A stretch of 64,000 nucleotides of DNA from DASQFI01 sp035633215. Lineage in GTDB: Bacteria > Acidobacteriota > Vicinamibacteria > Vicinamibacterales > SCN-69-37. Positions 16,506 to 24,335 of the stretch are shown here, one piece after another; the first letter of the stretch is position 1; the number at the start of each line of letters is the position of its first letter. The position numbers and the translations under genes were made by a program. The DNA lies in NCBI GenBank assembly GCA_035633215.1, contig DASQFI010000074.1, forward strand, positions 17,551-81,550. The letters run 5' to 3'. The notes beneath the pieces are model-generated. The model was not told the DNA's origin, did no database searches, and was given only the letters and a program-made list of their open reading frames with translations.

Positions 16506-17498
16506 ATGGACTGCCGCGAACGAGCATCGCAAGTGAGCCGCGCGAGCGGCCGCCTTCGCGTCGAAGGCGCTTCGGCAAGCCTCGCCGGAGCCGCGGCGGA
16601 GGCGGGCCGGACGACGTCCCCCGGTCAGGATTGCCGCGCGCCGACGGCGCGCCCGCCGGAGCGGAGCGGGGATCATGGGGTCCCCGCGAGCGACGGCGAG
16701 AGGGGGTCCGGCGGGACGAAGTCCCCCGGACAAGAAATAAACCGGCGCGCGTTTCTCGAGCAGGCCGGGCGGTTCATCATCCTGACGGGCGCCGCGTCGC
16801 TCGCGTGGGACTACGTGCTCGCCGGCACGCCGCAGGCCGCCCCCAACTACGTCGCCACCGATCACTGGTGGGGCATGATCATCGACATCGACAAGTGCAT
16901 CGGGTGCGGCAACTGCGTGCGCGCGTGCAAGGCCGAGAACGACGTTCCCACCGACGAGCCTGGCTGCTACCGCACATGGGTCGAGCGCTATCAGGTCCGG
17001 CCGAACGACATGGAGCATCCGATCGTCGACTCGCCCAATGGAGCCTACGACGGGTTTCCCGAGATCGACAAGCCCGGCGACGGCGTCAAGGTCTTCTTCG
17101 TCCCGAAGCTCTGCAACCACTGCGCGCACTCGCCGTGCGTGCAGGTCTGTCCGGTCGGCGCGACCTTCGAGAGCCCCGACGGCGTCGTCCTCGTCGACAA
17201 GGACCGGTGCCTGGGGTGCCGCTACTGCGTTCAGGCATGCCCCTACGGCTGCCGGTACATCGATCCGCGGACGCACACCGTCGACAAGTGCACGCTCTGT
17301 TATCACCGGATTACCAAGGGCCTCACGACGGCCTGCTGCGAGGCGTGTCCGACGGGGGCGCGGCAGCTCGTCGACCTCAAAAACCCCGCGGACCCGGTGC
17401 ACGAGTTCATGCGCACGCACAAGGTGCACGTGCTGAAGCCGAACCTGGCCACCGGAGCCAAGGCGTTCTACAGCGGGCTCGACGGCTCGGTCAGATAG
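16506..17498 (+). CDS. Tat-exported 4Fe-4S ferredoxin subunit (HybA/NrfC-like)
   Basis: A 330-residue protein. A twin-arginine signal (INRRAFLEQAGRF) begins only near residue 78; residues 4-76 are encoded by a GC-rich repeat inserted in frame. The mature part carries four cysteine clusters: CIGCGNCVRAC, CNHCAHSPCVQVC, CLGCRYCVQAC and CTLC...CCEAC, enough for four [4Fe-4S] centres. No start codon exists between the repeat and the Tat motif, so translation must cross the repeat. ATG 16506 is preceded by GGAAC; a GTG directly before it is an alternative. It pairs with the NrfD gene 9 bases downstream. Confidence 0.9.
   Translation: MDCRERASQVSRASGRLRVEGASASLAGAAAEAGRTTSPGQDCRAPTARPPERSGDHGVPASDGERGSGGTKSPGQEINRRAFLEQAGRFIILTGAASLAWDYVLAGTPQAAPNYVATDHWWGMIIDIDKCIGCGNCVRACKAENDVPTDEPGCYRTWVERYQVRPNDMEHPIVDSPNGAYDGFPEIDKPGDGVKVFFVPKLCNHCAHSPCVQVCPVGATFESPDGVVLVDKDRCLGCRYCVQACPYGCRYIDPRTHTVDKCTLCYHRITKGLTTACCEACPTGARQLVDLKNPADPVHEFMRTHKVHVLKPNLATGAKAFYSGLDGSVR
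16515..16735 (+). repeat. GC-rich repeat inserted in frame in a ferredoxin gene
   Basis: A stretch of about 220 bases unlike the coding sequence on either side. It holds two direct copies of a block ending GACG(A)-GTCCCCCGG (16601-16624 and 16703-16729) and several short palindromes (GCCGCGCGAGCGGC; CTTCGCGTCGAAGG). Its length keeps the reading frame. The composition suggests a REP/MITE-type dispersed element. I see only this copy in the window. Confidence 0.55.
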
Positions 17499-17507
17499 AG
17501 GACACTC

Positions 17508-18683
17508 ATGCCTGGCGTCGACGGATTCATCTATCCGAACGAAGTCGAGCTCCAGTGGAGCGTGCTGATCGTCTTGTATCCGTTCCTCACGGGACTGGTG
17601 GCCGGCGCGTTCATCCTGGCGTCGCTCGAGCGGGTCTTCAACGTCGCCGCGGTGCGGCCGACCTACCGGTTGGCGCTCCTCACCGCCCTGGCGTTCCTGC
17701 TCGTCGCCCCGCTGCCCTTGCAGATGCACCTCGGGCATCCCGAGCGGTCGTTCTCGATGTACTTGACGCCGCACCGCGAGTCGGCGATGGCCATGTTCGG
17801 GTTTGTCTATCTCTGGTACCTCATGGCGGTGCTGGTGCTCGAGATCTGGTTCGACTACCGCAAGGACCTGGTCCTGGCCTGGCGCGCGAGCCGGGGCCTG
17901 AAGCGCAAGCTCTACGGCGTGGCGACGCTCTGGTCCGACAACATCAGCGAGAAGGCGCTGCGCGTCGACGATCGGATTGGCCGGTTCATCACGATTGTCG
18001 GCATTCCCTCGGCGTTCCTGCTCCACGGCTACGTCGGCTTCATCTTCGGGTCGGTCAAAGCCAACCCGTGGTGGTCCACGCCGCTGATGCCGGTGGTGTT
18101 CCTGTTTTCGGCGATCGTCTCGGGCATCGCGCTCGTGTTGTTGATCTACATGGCGCTCTGCCGGATTCGACGCGTGGCGATCGACATGCCTTGCGTCGAC
18201 ACCATCGCCCGGTACCTCTTTTACGCGTTCCTCATCGACTTCTCACTCGAAATGCTCGACCTGATTCACCGCCTGTACGAGGCGGATGAATCGCTCCGCG
18301 CGCTCGACTTCATGGTGAAGACCCGGCTCTTCGTGTCCCAGATCGTGCTGCAGATTCTCCTCGGCACGCTCCTGCCGATTGCCCTGCTCGCCATGGTCCA
18401 GTTACTGCGTTTCAGCGAGCGCACGCGCCGGGCGATCTACGCCGCGGCCGGCGCCCTCACGCTCGTCGGCATTCTGGCCATGCGCTGGAACGTCGTCATC
18501 GGCGGTCAGCTCTTCTCGAAGAGCTTCCTCGGCTACACGACGTACAAGATGAGCTTCGCGACGCGCGAAGGCCTTTTGCCGGCGATTCTGATCCTGATTC
18601 TGCCGTTCGTGATCCTCGCCGTCCTGATCAAGGTGCTTCCGCCGTGGACGGGGGGCGGCGAAGAGAAACCTGTCAAGGCATAA
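17508..18683 (+). CDS. NrfD/PsrC-type membrane quinone oxidoreductase subunit
   Basis: A 391-residue polytopic protein with eight to nine hydrophobic helices. An N-terminal acidic segment (PNEVELQWSVLIVLYPFLTG) leads into helix 1, and PLPLQMHLGHPERSFSMYLTP is typical of the quinone-site loop of NrfD-family proteins. It lies 9 bases downstream of the ferredoxin-type subunit and completes a cytochrome/Fe-S/NrfD module. The direction (quinol oxidation or quinone reduction) cannot be read from sequence. The last codons and the TAA stop lie inside the left arm of an inverted repeat. Confidence 0.9.
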   Translation: MPGVDGFIYPNEVELQWSVLIVLYPFLTGLVAGAFILASLERVFNVAAVRPTYRLALLTALAFLLVAPLPLQMHLGHPERSFSMYLTPHRESAMAMFGFVYLWYLMAVLVLEIWFDYRKDLVLAWRASRGLKRKLYGVATLWSDNISEKALRVDDRIGRFITIVGIPSAFLLHGYVGFIFGSVKANPWWSTPLMPVVFLFSAIVSGIALVLLIYMALCRIRRVAIDMPCVDTIARYLFYAFLIDFSLEMLDLIHRLYEADESLRALDFMVKTRLFVSQIVLQILLGTLLPIALLAMVQLLRFSERTRRAIYAAAGALTLVGILAMRWNVVIGGQLFSKSFLGYTTYKMSFATREGLLPAILILILPFVILAVLIKVLPPWTGGGEEKPVKA

Positions 18684-18764
18684 GGCAGAAGGCACAAGGC
18701 AAAAGCCAGGGAGGCTGCTGCCGCCATTTCTGCCTTTGCCTTCTGACTTTTGCCTTTTGACTTG
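18674..18764. repeat. Inverted repeat of AAGGCA-type units
   Basis: The left arm (18674-18710) is a run of AAGGCAtaAGGCAGAAGGCA-like units. The right arm (18729-18764) carries the complement as TGCCTTtgCCTTCTGActTTTGCC. Together they can fold into a long imperfect hairpin directly after the NrfD stop codon. It is AT-richer than its surroundings. It could act as a transcript end or processing site, or be a copy of a dispersed repeat. Confidence 0.55.
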
Positions 18765-18777
18765 CCGTGAGGGCACC

Positions 18778-20472
18778 ATGTCCGACCGGATTTCCCGCGT
18801 CGAGGCTCGGCTGCAGCAGGTCGATGAGGCCGTCGCGTGTCTGGCGCGGCGTCTCGAGGCGCTCGAAGACAGACTGCGACCCGCAGATGCCCCGATCGTG
18901 GGCGGGTCAGCTCCGGCAACCGCCGCGACCCTTCCGTCAGCATCGCTGCGGCGCGCCGATCATGTCGTCGTACTGCAGCTGGTCGGGCGAACGCTCATAG
19001 TGTTGGGCGGAGCGTACCTGCTGCGGGCGCTGACCCAATCGGGCCAGATCTCGACACCGGCCGGGGTCGTCCTCGGACTGCTCTATGCCGGCGTCTGGCT
19101 CGCGGCAGCGGATCGCGCGGCGGCCGCGAGCGCGCTGTTCTACGGCCTGGCGGCCGTGCTCGTCGCACTGCCCATTGTCTGGGAAGGCTCGACCCGGTTC
19201 CAGTTGCTGTCGCCCATCGCCGGCGCGATCACACTTGCGGCCGTGATCGCCCTCACGTTGGGCGTGGCGTGGCATCGCCAATTGAGGATGCTGGCGCTCA
19301 CGGTTGCCGCAGCGACTTTCGTGATCTCGGTGGCACTCGCCGCCCAGGTCGGACAGCCGGTGACATTCGCGGCCGTGCTGCTGGGGTTCGCGGCGATGTC
19401 ACTCTGGGTCGCGTACCAGCGGAGATGGATGGGGCTCGCGGTGCTGACGGCGCTGGCCATCGACGTCGTCCTGGTCGCGCTCGCCGTGCGCGCGTCGGTG
19501 GTTCCGCCGCGGGATCCGGCGATTTCCGTGCTCGCCCTGCAAGCCGCGTTCGTCGGCGTCTACCTGGCGTCGTTCGCGGTGCGATCGCTGGTCGTCCGGC
19601 AGCCGCTCGGAGGGTTCGAGTTCGCCCAGGCGGCGCTGGCCCTCGCGGTCGGACTGGGGGGCGCCGTCATGGTCACGCGCGCCAACGGGCTGCCGTTCAG
19701 CGTCGTTGGGACGGCGGCGGCGATCGGAGCGGTGGCCGCCTACACCGCGGCGTTTACGCCCTTGCTTGCGCGGCGAGCCTCAATCTCGGGATGGTATTTC
19801 TTCAGCTCACTCGGCCTCGTGCTCGCCGTCATCGCAGGTTTCTTGCTGCTTCCCCGCTCGGCGGTTGTCATCACCCTGGGCGCTGGCGCGATCGCCAGCA
19901 CGGCCGAGCGAACACCCGCGCGCGTCCGGACCCTGACGGTCCATAGCGCGATCACCTTGGTGGCGGCCGGCTACGCGTCCGGCCTGTTCTCACTCATGGC
20001 GGCGGTCTGGCTGACGACCCTCACCGAATGGCCGCCGCTCCCGACTCCAGCCTGGACCGTGATGGCAGCGGCGCTTCTCTGCTTTGTGATCGCCAGTCTC
20101 GGCGCGACCAACTCGGACAGGGTGGTGTCTTTCGTACGCACGCTCTTCGGCGCGTTGGTTGTCGCGGGCCTCTGCAGCGTCCTCATCCTGCAGGCAGGCC
20201 CTGGACTCATCGGCGCTGCGCCTGACGCCGGCGGCCTTGCGACGCTGAAGTCGATCGTCCTCGCTGCGGCCGCGGTGCTCCTGGCCTGGACGCGCCGCGT
20301 GTCCCAACTGGCTGAGCTCAGCCGCCTCACGTATCCGCTGCTCATTGCGGGCGGGTTAAAGATTCTTCTGGAGGATCTGGCGTCCTCGCGTCCAGCGACC
20401 CTGTTCGTGGCGTTCGCGCTCTATGGAGCGGCGCTGATTCTGGCGCCGCGTGTGCTGAAATCACGTCTCTGA
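18778..20472 (+). CDS. Large polytopic membrane protein, DUF2339-like
   Basis: A 564-residue protein. Residues 1-40 form a coiled coil (VEARLQQVDEAVACLARRLEALEDRL), and the rest is about 14 hydrophobic segments rich in Ala, Leu and Val with few charged residues. This plan (short N-terminal coiled coil, then many short helices) matches DUF2339-type proteins of unknown function. ATG 18778 follows GAGGGCACC. It sits alone after the inverted repeat and converges with the next gene. No catalytic motif was recognised. Confidence 0.6.
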   Translation: MSDRISRVEARLQQVDEAVACLARRLEALEDRLRPADAPIVGGSAPATAATLPSASLRRADHVVVLQLVGRTLIVLGGAYLLRALTQSGQISTPAGVVLGLLYAGVWLAAADRAAAASALFYGLAAVLVALPIVWEGSTRFQLLSPIAGAITLAAVIALTLGVAWHRQLRMLALTVAAATFVISVALAAQVGQPVTFAAVLLGFAAMSLWVAYQRRWMGLAVLTALAIDVVLVALAVRASVVPPRDPAISVLALQAAFVGVYLASFAVRSLVVRQPLGGFEFAQAALALAVGLGGAVMVTRANGLPFSVVGTAAAIGAVAAYTAAFTPLLARRASISGWYFFSSLGLVLAVIAGFLLLPRSAVVITLGAGAIASTAERTPARVRTLTVHSAITLVAAGYASGLFSLMAAVWLTTLTEWPPLPTPAWTVMAAALLCFVIASLGATNSDRVVSFVRTLFGALVVAGLCSVLILQAGPGLIGAAPDAGGLATLKSIVLAAAAVLLAWTRRVSQLAELSRLTYPLLIAGGLKILLEDLASSRPATLFVAFALYGAALILAPRVLKSRL

Positions 20473-20620
20473 TCGGGATCGTCGGCCTTCTAAGCCGAGG
20501 GCGCACGACTTCGGAGGGGCGAATGCCAGGCGATGATGCAGGAACGGGTGAACGAGCGTGGCGAAAGTTCCCAAACGCTGCGGACGTTGATCGTTACGGA
20601 TTTGAATAAGCACGAGCCCG

Positions 20621-21304
20621 TCATGCATGCGTTACAGCAGTAGAGTCGGCTTGGTCGGTTGGAGCGTGCTCCGACCACTTCTGGGAGCCGAGATAGCCGA
20701 CCCCAACCAGGAGCAGCACCGAACCCAGGTTTGAAATCAGGTTGATCGCCAGGTTGGTTGCCGGACCGCTCGGCGCGATTAAGACGTTTCCGACAACCAT
20801 CCAGAGCCCCGAGGTCGGCAACACATAACCGACCCAGCGCGGCTGCACACGTCCCCGGATGAATGGGATCGCGAGAAGCACAGCCCCTACAAACCAGGCG
20901 ACCGGTCCAGCGACAAAGGCGACGACGAACCCCAAAGGCAGGGGCGTAGAGGCGGCGACCAAGGAAGGCGCTGTGTCGGCCAACCACGGCAGCACAAGCA
21001 CGCTGTAAAGAGTTAGGAACACACCCAAGAACATCCATGACGAGGCGAGGAGCACGACTCCAACCATGCCGAGCCAACCGGTCGCGCCGGCCATTCGCGC
21101 ATACATCCCCGGCAGTCCCAGGAGCACCAGCGCGGCACCCGCCGCGCCGAGCGCGTTGATCGGCACCCAGAGCAGTTCTTTCGCGAAGGTGGCGGGGTCA
21201 GGACCAGCAGTGATCACGGACCTTGCCACAATGTGGACAATGAATGCGACAGCACCGACGAAGAGGCTCAATCCGCTGATTCGGAAGATCTGCAAGCTCG
21301 TCAT
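20621..21304 (-). CDS. Hypothetical membrane protein
   Basis: A 227-residue protein with six or seven hydrophobic segments and a short hydrophilic C-terminus (KWSEHAPTDQADSTAVTHA). It starts MTSLQIFRISGLSLFVGAV; an in-frame start 18 bases upstream is possible. Nothing in it identifies a function, although the alternating Gly/Ala/Leu helices resemble small DUF-type transport or sensory membrane proteins. It stands as a single gene converging with the DUF2339-like gene, with no strong terminator between them. Confidence 0.6.
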   Translation of the reverse strand: MTSLQIFRISGLSLFVGAVAFIVHIVARSVITAGPDPATFAKELLWVPINALGAAGAALVLLGLPGMYARMAGATGWLGMVGVVLLASSWMFLGVFLTLYSVLVLPWLADTAPSLVAASTPLPLGFVVAFVAGPVAWFVGAVLLAIPFIRGRVQPRWVGYVLPTSGLWMVVGNVLIAPSGPATNLAINLISNLGSVLLLVGVGYLGSQKWSEHAPTDQADSTAVTHA

Positions 21305-21412
21305 GCTCCCGGCCTCGAACACTCGAACATAGGAAAAAACGCCCTCTGGAAACGGCCTTGTCCGGTTCCCCGCCGACCACGTGTCTTCTCAGCCGGATGT
21401 CGTCCGCTCGCT

Positions 21413-22294
21413 TCAGGCGGAGCGTTGCCCCGGTACATACCAGACGGGGCACGGCGCCCGGTGCAGAACCGCACGCGACGTGTCGCGGCTGAACCAGCGG
21501 CGCAACGGCGCTCGGGTGTGTTCACCCATGACGATGCAAGCCGCTTCAAGCCGGGATGCAACCTCCGTGATGCCCCGTGCGGCGTTGCCGTCTTCGACAT
21601 GAACGCGCGTGCGCTGGATGAGGTCGTTCGGAATGAGCGCGAGTAGCCGTCGGCTCGTCTCCCTCATGGTGCCGGCGCGCTCGTCAGTCTTCGTCGCACC
21701 GTGCGGAAGGAAATGCAGCAGGTGGAGCTCGATTGGCAGCACGCGAGCCAGCTCGAAGGCGAGCTCCACAGCCGCTCGTGACTCTGGCGTGAGATCCGTC
21801 GGCACGACGACGACCTGGGGCCGGCCGACGGCCGCGGCAAAACTCGACGCGTCGCTCTCGGCGTGCGGTTCGTGCAGAGCGATCACCGCCAGCTTCCCAC
21901 GCCCGAGCACCTGCTCTGTGACGGAAATATGGTCTTCGTCCGTGGTGCCGTGCGAACTCAGGACCACCAGGTCTGCACCGACGGCTTCGGCGACCGACAG
22001 GACCGCCGCCGACGGTTGCCCGTGTGTCACGCGCGCTTCCGCCTGCACCAGGCCCGACAGGCGGGCCAGGATTTCACCCAGTTCCTGTTCGACGACAGCC
22101 TGGGAGTCAGTGGGGTGTTCGGCCGCCCACATCCAGCCGACGCTCGCGCCCACGGGAGCAGTGACACGATTGCGGTGCAGTACAAGGCGAGCGCCGAACG
22201 CCCTGCAGAGATCGACGGCCAAAGTGATCTGGCGGCCCGTCGCGGGCGAAGAGTCCACCGAGCAGAGAACGGTTCGCAGCCGGAGCAATGGCAT
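21413..22294 (-). CDS. Tandem universal stress protein (two UspA domains)
   Basis: A protein of about 293 residues with two UspA-like halves. Each half starts with a short strand (RTVLCSVDSSP; QVVVVPTDLTP) and ends near the nucleotide-binding region (VVLSSHGTTDED; IVMGEHTRAPLRRWFSRDTS). The last part carries the usual ending APCPVWYVP. The first half lacks a clear GxxG(x9)GS/T motif. Start is uncertain: ATG 22294 lies directly on GGGAGG, and TTG 22288 has better spacing. It follows a 75-residue gene with the same orientation, probably one transcript. Confidence 0.85.
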   Translation of the reverse strand: MPLLRLRTVLCSVDSSPATGRQITLAVDLCRAFGARLVLHRNRVTAPVGASVGWMWAAEHPTDSQAVVEQELGEILARLSGLVQAEARVTHGQPSAAVLSVAEAVGADLVVLSSHGTTDEDHISVTEQVLGRGKLAVIALHEPHAESDASSFAAAVGRPQVVVVPTDLTPESRAAVELAFELARVLPIELHLLHFLPHGATKTDERAGTMRETSRRLLALIPNDLIQRTRVHVEDGNAARGITEVASRLEAACIVMGEHTRAPLRRWFSRDTSRAVLHRAPCPVWYVPGQRSA

Positions 22295-22375
22295 CCTCCC
22301 TGGATGTTCCGCCTCGGCTGGGCCAGGACACACGATCGAGCCACGGCTGCCTGGCCGATCACCAGGATCCCGCCG

Positions 22376-22603
22376 CTACTCGTGAATGTCGTGCAGGTAG
22401 TGCGCCCTCATTTCGACTTCAGCCAGCTTCGTCGACGCGTACACGGAGGCTTCCTTCAGCAGCGCCTCGCGCTCCCGCTCAGGCAGCTCGGCCAGTTTCT
22501 GATCGTCGACCCCCCGCGCGTGGACGAACGTGTCGATGAGCGCCCGCTCCAGATCGGCCAGCGGAGCCCGGAGCATGCGTCCCTCCAGTCGTTCAGCGCT
22601 CAT
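22376..22603 (-). CDS. Small acidic helical protein (unknown)
   Basis: A 75-residue protein, helical and charged throughout, with no cysteine, signal or membrane segment. It contains LADLERALIDTFVHARG and LPEREREALLKEASVYAS, which suggest an amphipathic helical bundle. It lies 81 bases upstream of the tandem universal stress gene, downstream of a sigma-54 type site at 22681-22697. Function unknown; co-expression with the stress protein is likely. Confidence 0.55.
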   Translation of the reverse strand: MSAERLEGRMLRAPLADLERALIDTFVHARGVDDQKLAELPEREREALLKEASVYASTKLAEVEMRAHYLHDIHE

Positions 22604-22680
22604 TCCTGACTCCCCTCCGTCGATCGGAGGCCGGAAGGATTACGGCTTACTCGACATGCGGACTTTCCCTGCTTATCGGG

Positions 22681-22697
22681 AGCAAGTGCCATGCCAC
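22681..22697 (-). promoter_or_regulatory. Sigma-54 type promoter for the small gene/USP pair
   Basis: The minus strand reads GTGGCATGGCACTTGCT: 12 of 14 informative consensus positions with GG-N10-GC. The predicted start is near 22670, 67 bases ahead of ATG 22603. It is divergent from the hydrogenase promoter about 250 bases away in the same 455-base gene-free stretch (22604-23058). Confidence 0.5.
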
Positions 22698-22938
22698 GCG
22701 CTCGAACCGTCCATGAACACGGCAGGTATTCGTTCTGCGCTGCGTTGGCTGTGGGCCGTCATGGACGCGGAGCCTTTCACGAGCTCCTCGAGGCCGAAAG
22801 CGTCACGTCCACGCGACTGGCCCGCCCAGGCATCGACGCGGCAGGGCTCCTCTGTGGAATAGTCCGCACGAGCCCCCGAAATTCTCAGCAACGACGGTGT
22901 GCTGTACGGGCCCGTAGCGCGCCAGATCCCGCGCCAGA

Positions 22939-22955
22939 CTGGCTCGGTGCTTGCA
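22939..22955 (+). promoter_or_regulatory. Sigma-54 (-24/-12) promoter of the hydrogenase operon
   Basis: CTGGCTCGGTGCTTGCA matches 13 of 14 informative positions of YTGGCACGRNNNTTGCW, with exact GG-N10-GC spacing. The predicted start is near 22966, about 93 bases before the first small gene of the hydrogenase operon. Hydrogenase operons of Cupriavidus and Rhizobium are known to be sigma-54 dependent, so the site makes biological sense. I saw no activator-binding dyad that I would defend. Confidence 0.65.
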
Positions 22956-23058
22956 CCTGCGGGCGCGTGGATCTTCACCTCGCATTCCGGTCTGACCGTG
23001 GCAGTGAACTGACGCGACGAGGGAGTTTCCCCGCGCGTCGTCACGCGGAGTCATTCGG

Positions 23059-23220
23059 ATGAGACGACACCACGAGGAGCTTGCGGCGGCACCATTACTC
23101 GTGCCGGCGCTGTCGGCGCTCGTTCCAATAAGCATCGCGCTGTGGGTACGTCTCAAGGGGTGGCGCAAGAAGCACGCAAGCGGTGACGGACGCCAGGAGA
23201 GCCCGAGAGGTGACCGATGA
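23059..23220 (+). CDS. 53-residue membrane peptide coupled to hydrogenase
   Basis: A small gene that ends four bases into the hydrogenase small-subunit gene (ATGA overlap), so the two are translationally coupled. The peptide starts MRRHHEELAAAP, has one hydrophobic helix (about residues 13-34: LLVPALSALVPISIALWV) and a basic, polar tail (LKGWRKKHASGDGRQ). It is probably an inner-membrane peptide with positive charge on both sides. No known hydrogenase subunit was recognised. Overlap, position behind the promoter and clean topology argue that it is real. Confidence 0.6.
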   Translation: MRRHHEELAAAPLLVPALSALVPISIALWVRLKGWRKKHASGDGRQESPRGDR

Positions 23221-24335
23221 GGAACCAACACGGATGGCTGGCGGCTGAGCTCGAGCGCCACGGCGTATCGCGGCGCGAGTTCCTGGGGTTTTGCGTGACG
23301 ATGGCGTCAGCGCTCGCGCTGCCGGATAAGGCGGCGGCGCAGATCGCGCGCGCCATGCTCAAGGCCGAGAAGCCGGTGCTCATCTGGCTCGAGTTTCAGG
23401 ATTGCGCGGGCAACACGGAGTCGTTCCTGCGCGCCAGCCGGCCGACCGCGGCCGAAGTGATCCTCGACATCCTGTCGGTCGACTACCACGAGACGATCAT
23501 GGCGGCCGCCGGCTCTCAGGCCGAACAGAACCGCGATCGGACCGTGAAGGAGAGAGCCGGCGGCTACATCGCGGTCGTCGAAGGCTCGATTCCGACCGGC
23601 GCCAACGGCGCCTACTGCACGATCGGCGGCCGCGCGGCCCTCGACATTGCGCGCGAGGTGTGCGGCAAGGCGATGGCCACAATCGCCATCGGCACCTGCG
23701 CGACCTATGGCGGGCTCCCTGCCGCAGCGCCGAACCCGACCGGCGCGCTCGGTGTCGCCGACGCCGTGCCTGGCGTCAGGAACCTCATCAATCTGTCCGC
23801 CTGTCCCGCCAACGTCGAGAATCTCACCGCGCTGCTCGTTCACTACATCACCTTCAAGCAGTGGCCGGCGCTCGATCACTATCGCCGACCGCTATTTGCC
23901 TACGGCAAGTCGATTCACGACGGTTGCGAACGGCGGGCGCACTACGATGCCGGCCAGTACGTCGAACAGTGGGGCGATGCAGGGCACCGCGCCGGCTACT
24001 GCCTCTACAAGATGGGCTGCAAGGGGCCCGTGGCGTTCCAGAACTGCCCCCACATCAAGTGGAACAGCGGGACCAACTGGCCGATCGGCTGCGGGCATCC
24101 CTGCATCGGCTGTTCCGAACCCAACTTCTGGGACACGATGACGCCCTTCTACAAGCACCTTCCGGGCGTGCCCGGCTTCGGCGTCGCGTCGGACATCGAC
24201 AAGGTTGGCCTCTACGCGACGGTTGGCGTCGGCGCGGCGTTCGCGGCTCATGGACTGATTCAAGTCGCCAAGCGGGTCGGTCGCAAATACGAACCCGTGG
24301 CGCCCAAAACGACGAAAGACGGAGGCGCATCATGA
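23217..24335 (+). CDS. hyaA: [NiFe] hydrogenase small subunit, membrane-bound
   Basis: A 372-residue precursor with a Tat signal (SRREFLGFC) and a C-terminal membrane helix (VGLYATVGVGAAFAAHGLIQ), as in group 1 uptake hydrogenases. Cluster ligands seen: DCAGN (Cys63), GTCATYGG and SACPANVEN for the proximal centre; IHDGC, GYCLYKMGCKGP for the distal centre; FQNCPHIKW and HPCIGCSEP for the medial centre. The second cysteine of the usual CxxC proximal motif is Asn66 here, and an additional cysteine occurs in WPIGCGHPC. The overall pattern is nearest HybO/HyaA-type proteins. It overlaps the large-subunit gene by 4 bases. Confidence 0.95.
   Translation: MRNQHGWLAAELERHGVSRREFLGFCVTMASALALPDKAAAQIARAMLKAEKPVLIWLEFQDCAGNTESFLRASRPTAAEVILDILSVDYHETIMAAAGSQAEQNRDRTVKERAGGYIAVVEGSIPTGANGAYCTIGGRAALDIAREVCGKAMATIAIGTCATYGGLPAAAPNPTGALGVADAVPGVRNLINLSACPANVENLTALLVHYITFKQWPALDHYRRPLFAYGKSIHDGCERRAHYDAGQYVEQWGDAGHRAGYCLYKMGCKGPVAFQNCPHIKWNSGTNWPIGCGHPCIGCSEPNFWDTMTPFYKHLPGVPGFGVASDIDKVGLYATVGVGAAFAAHGLIQVAKRVGRKYEPVAPKTTKDGGAS

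Noticed and set aside
16200..18026. A 608-codon minus-strand frame across the Fe-S/NrfD genes.
   Set aside because: Composition is rich in Arg, His, Asp and Gly without family similarity; the plus strand carries cysteine motifs and membrane helices.
20482..20498. Small hairpin TCGGC...GCCGA after the DUF2339-like gene as a terminator.
   Set aside because: Five-base stem without a T-run; too weak to call.
22880..23011. Coding-looking stretch on the plus strand (EILSNDGVLYGPVARQIPRQ, ending TVAVN and a stop).
   Set aside because: No start codon, about 40 codons only, and the hydrogenase promoter site lies inside it.
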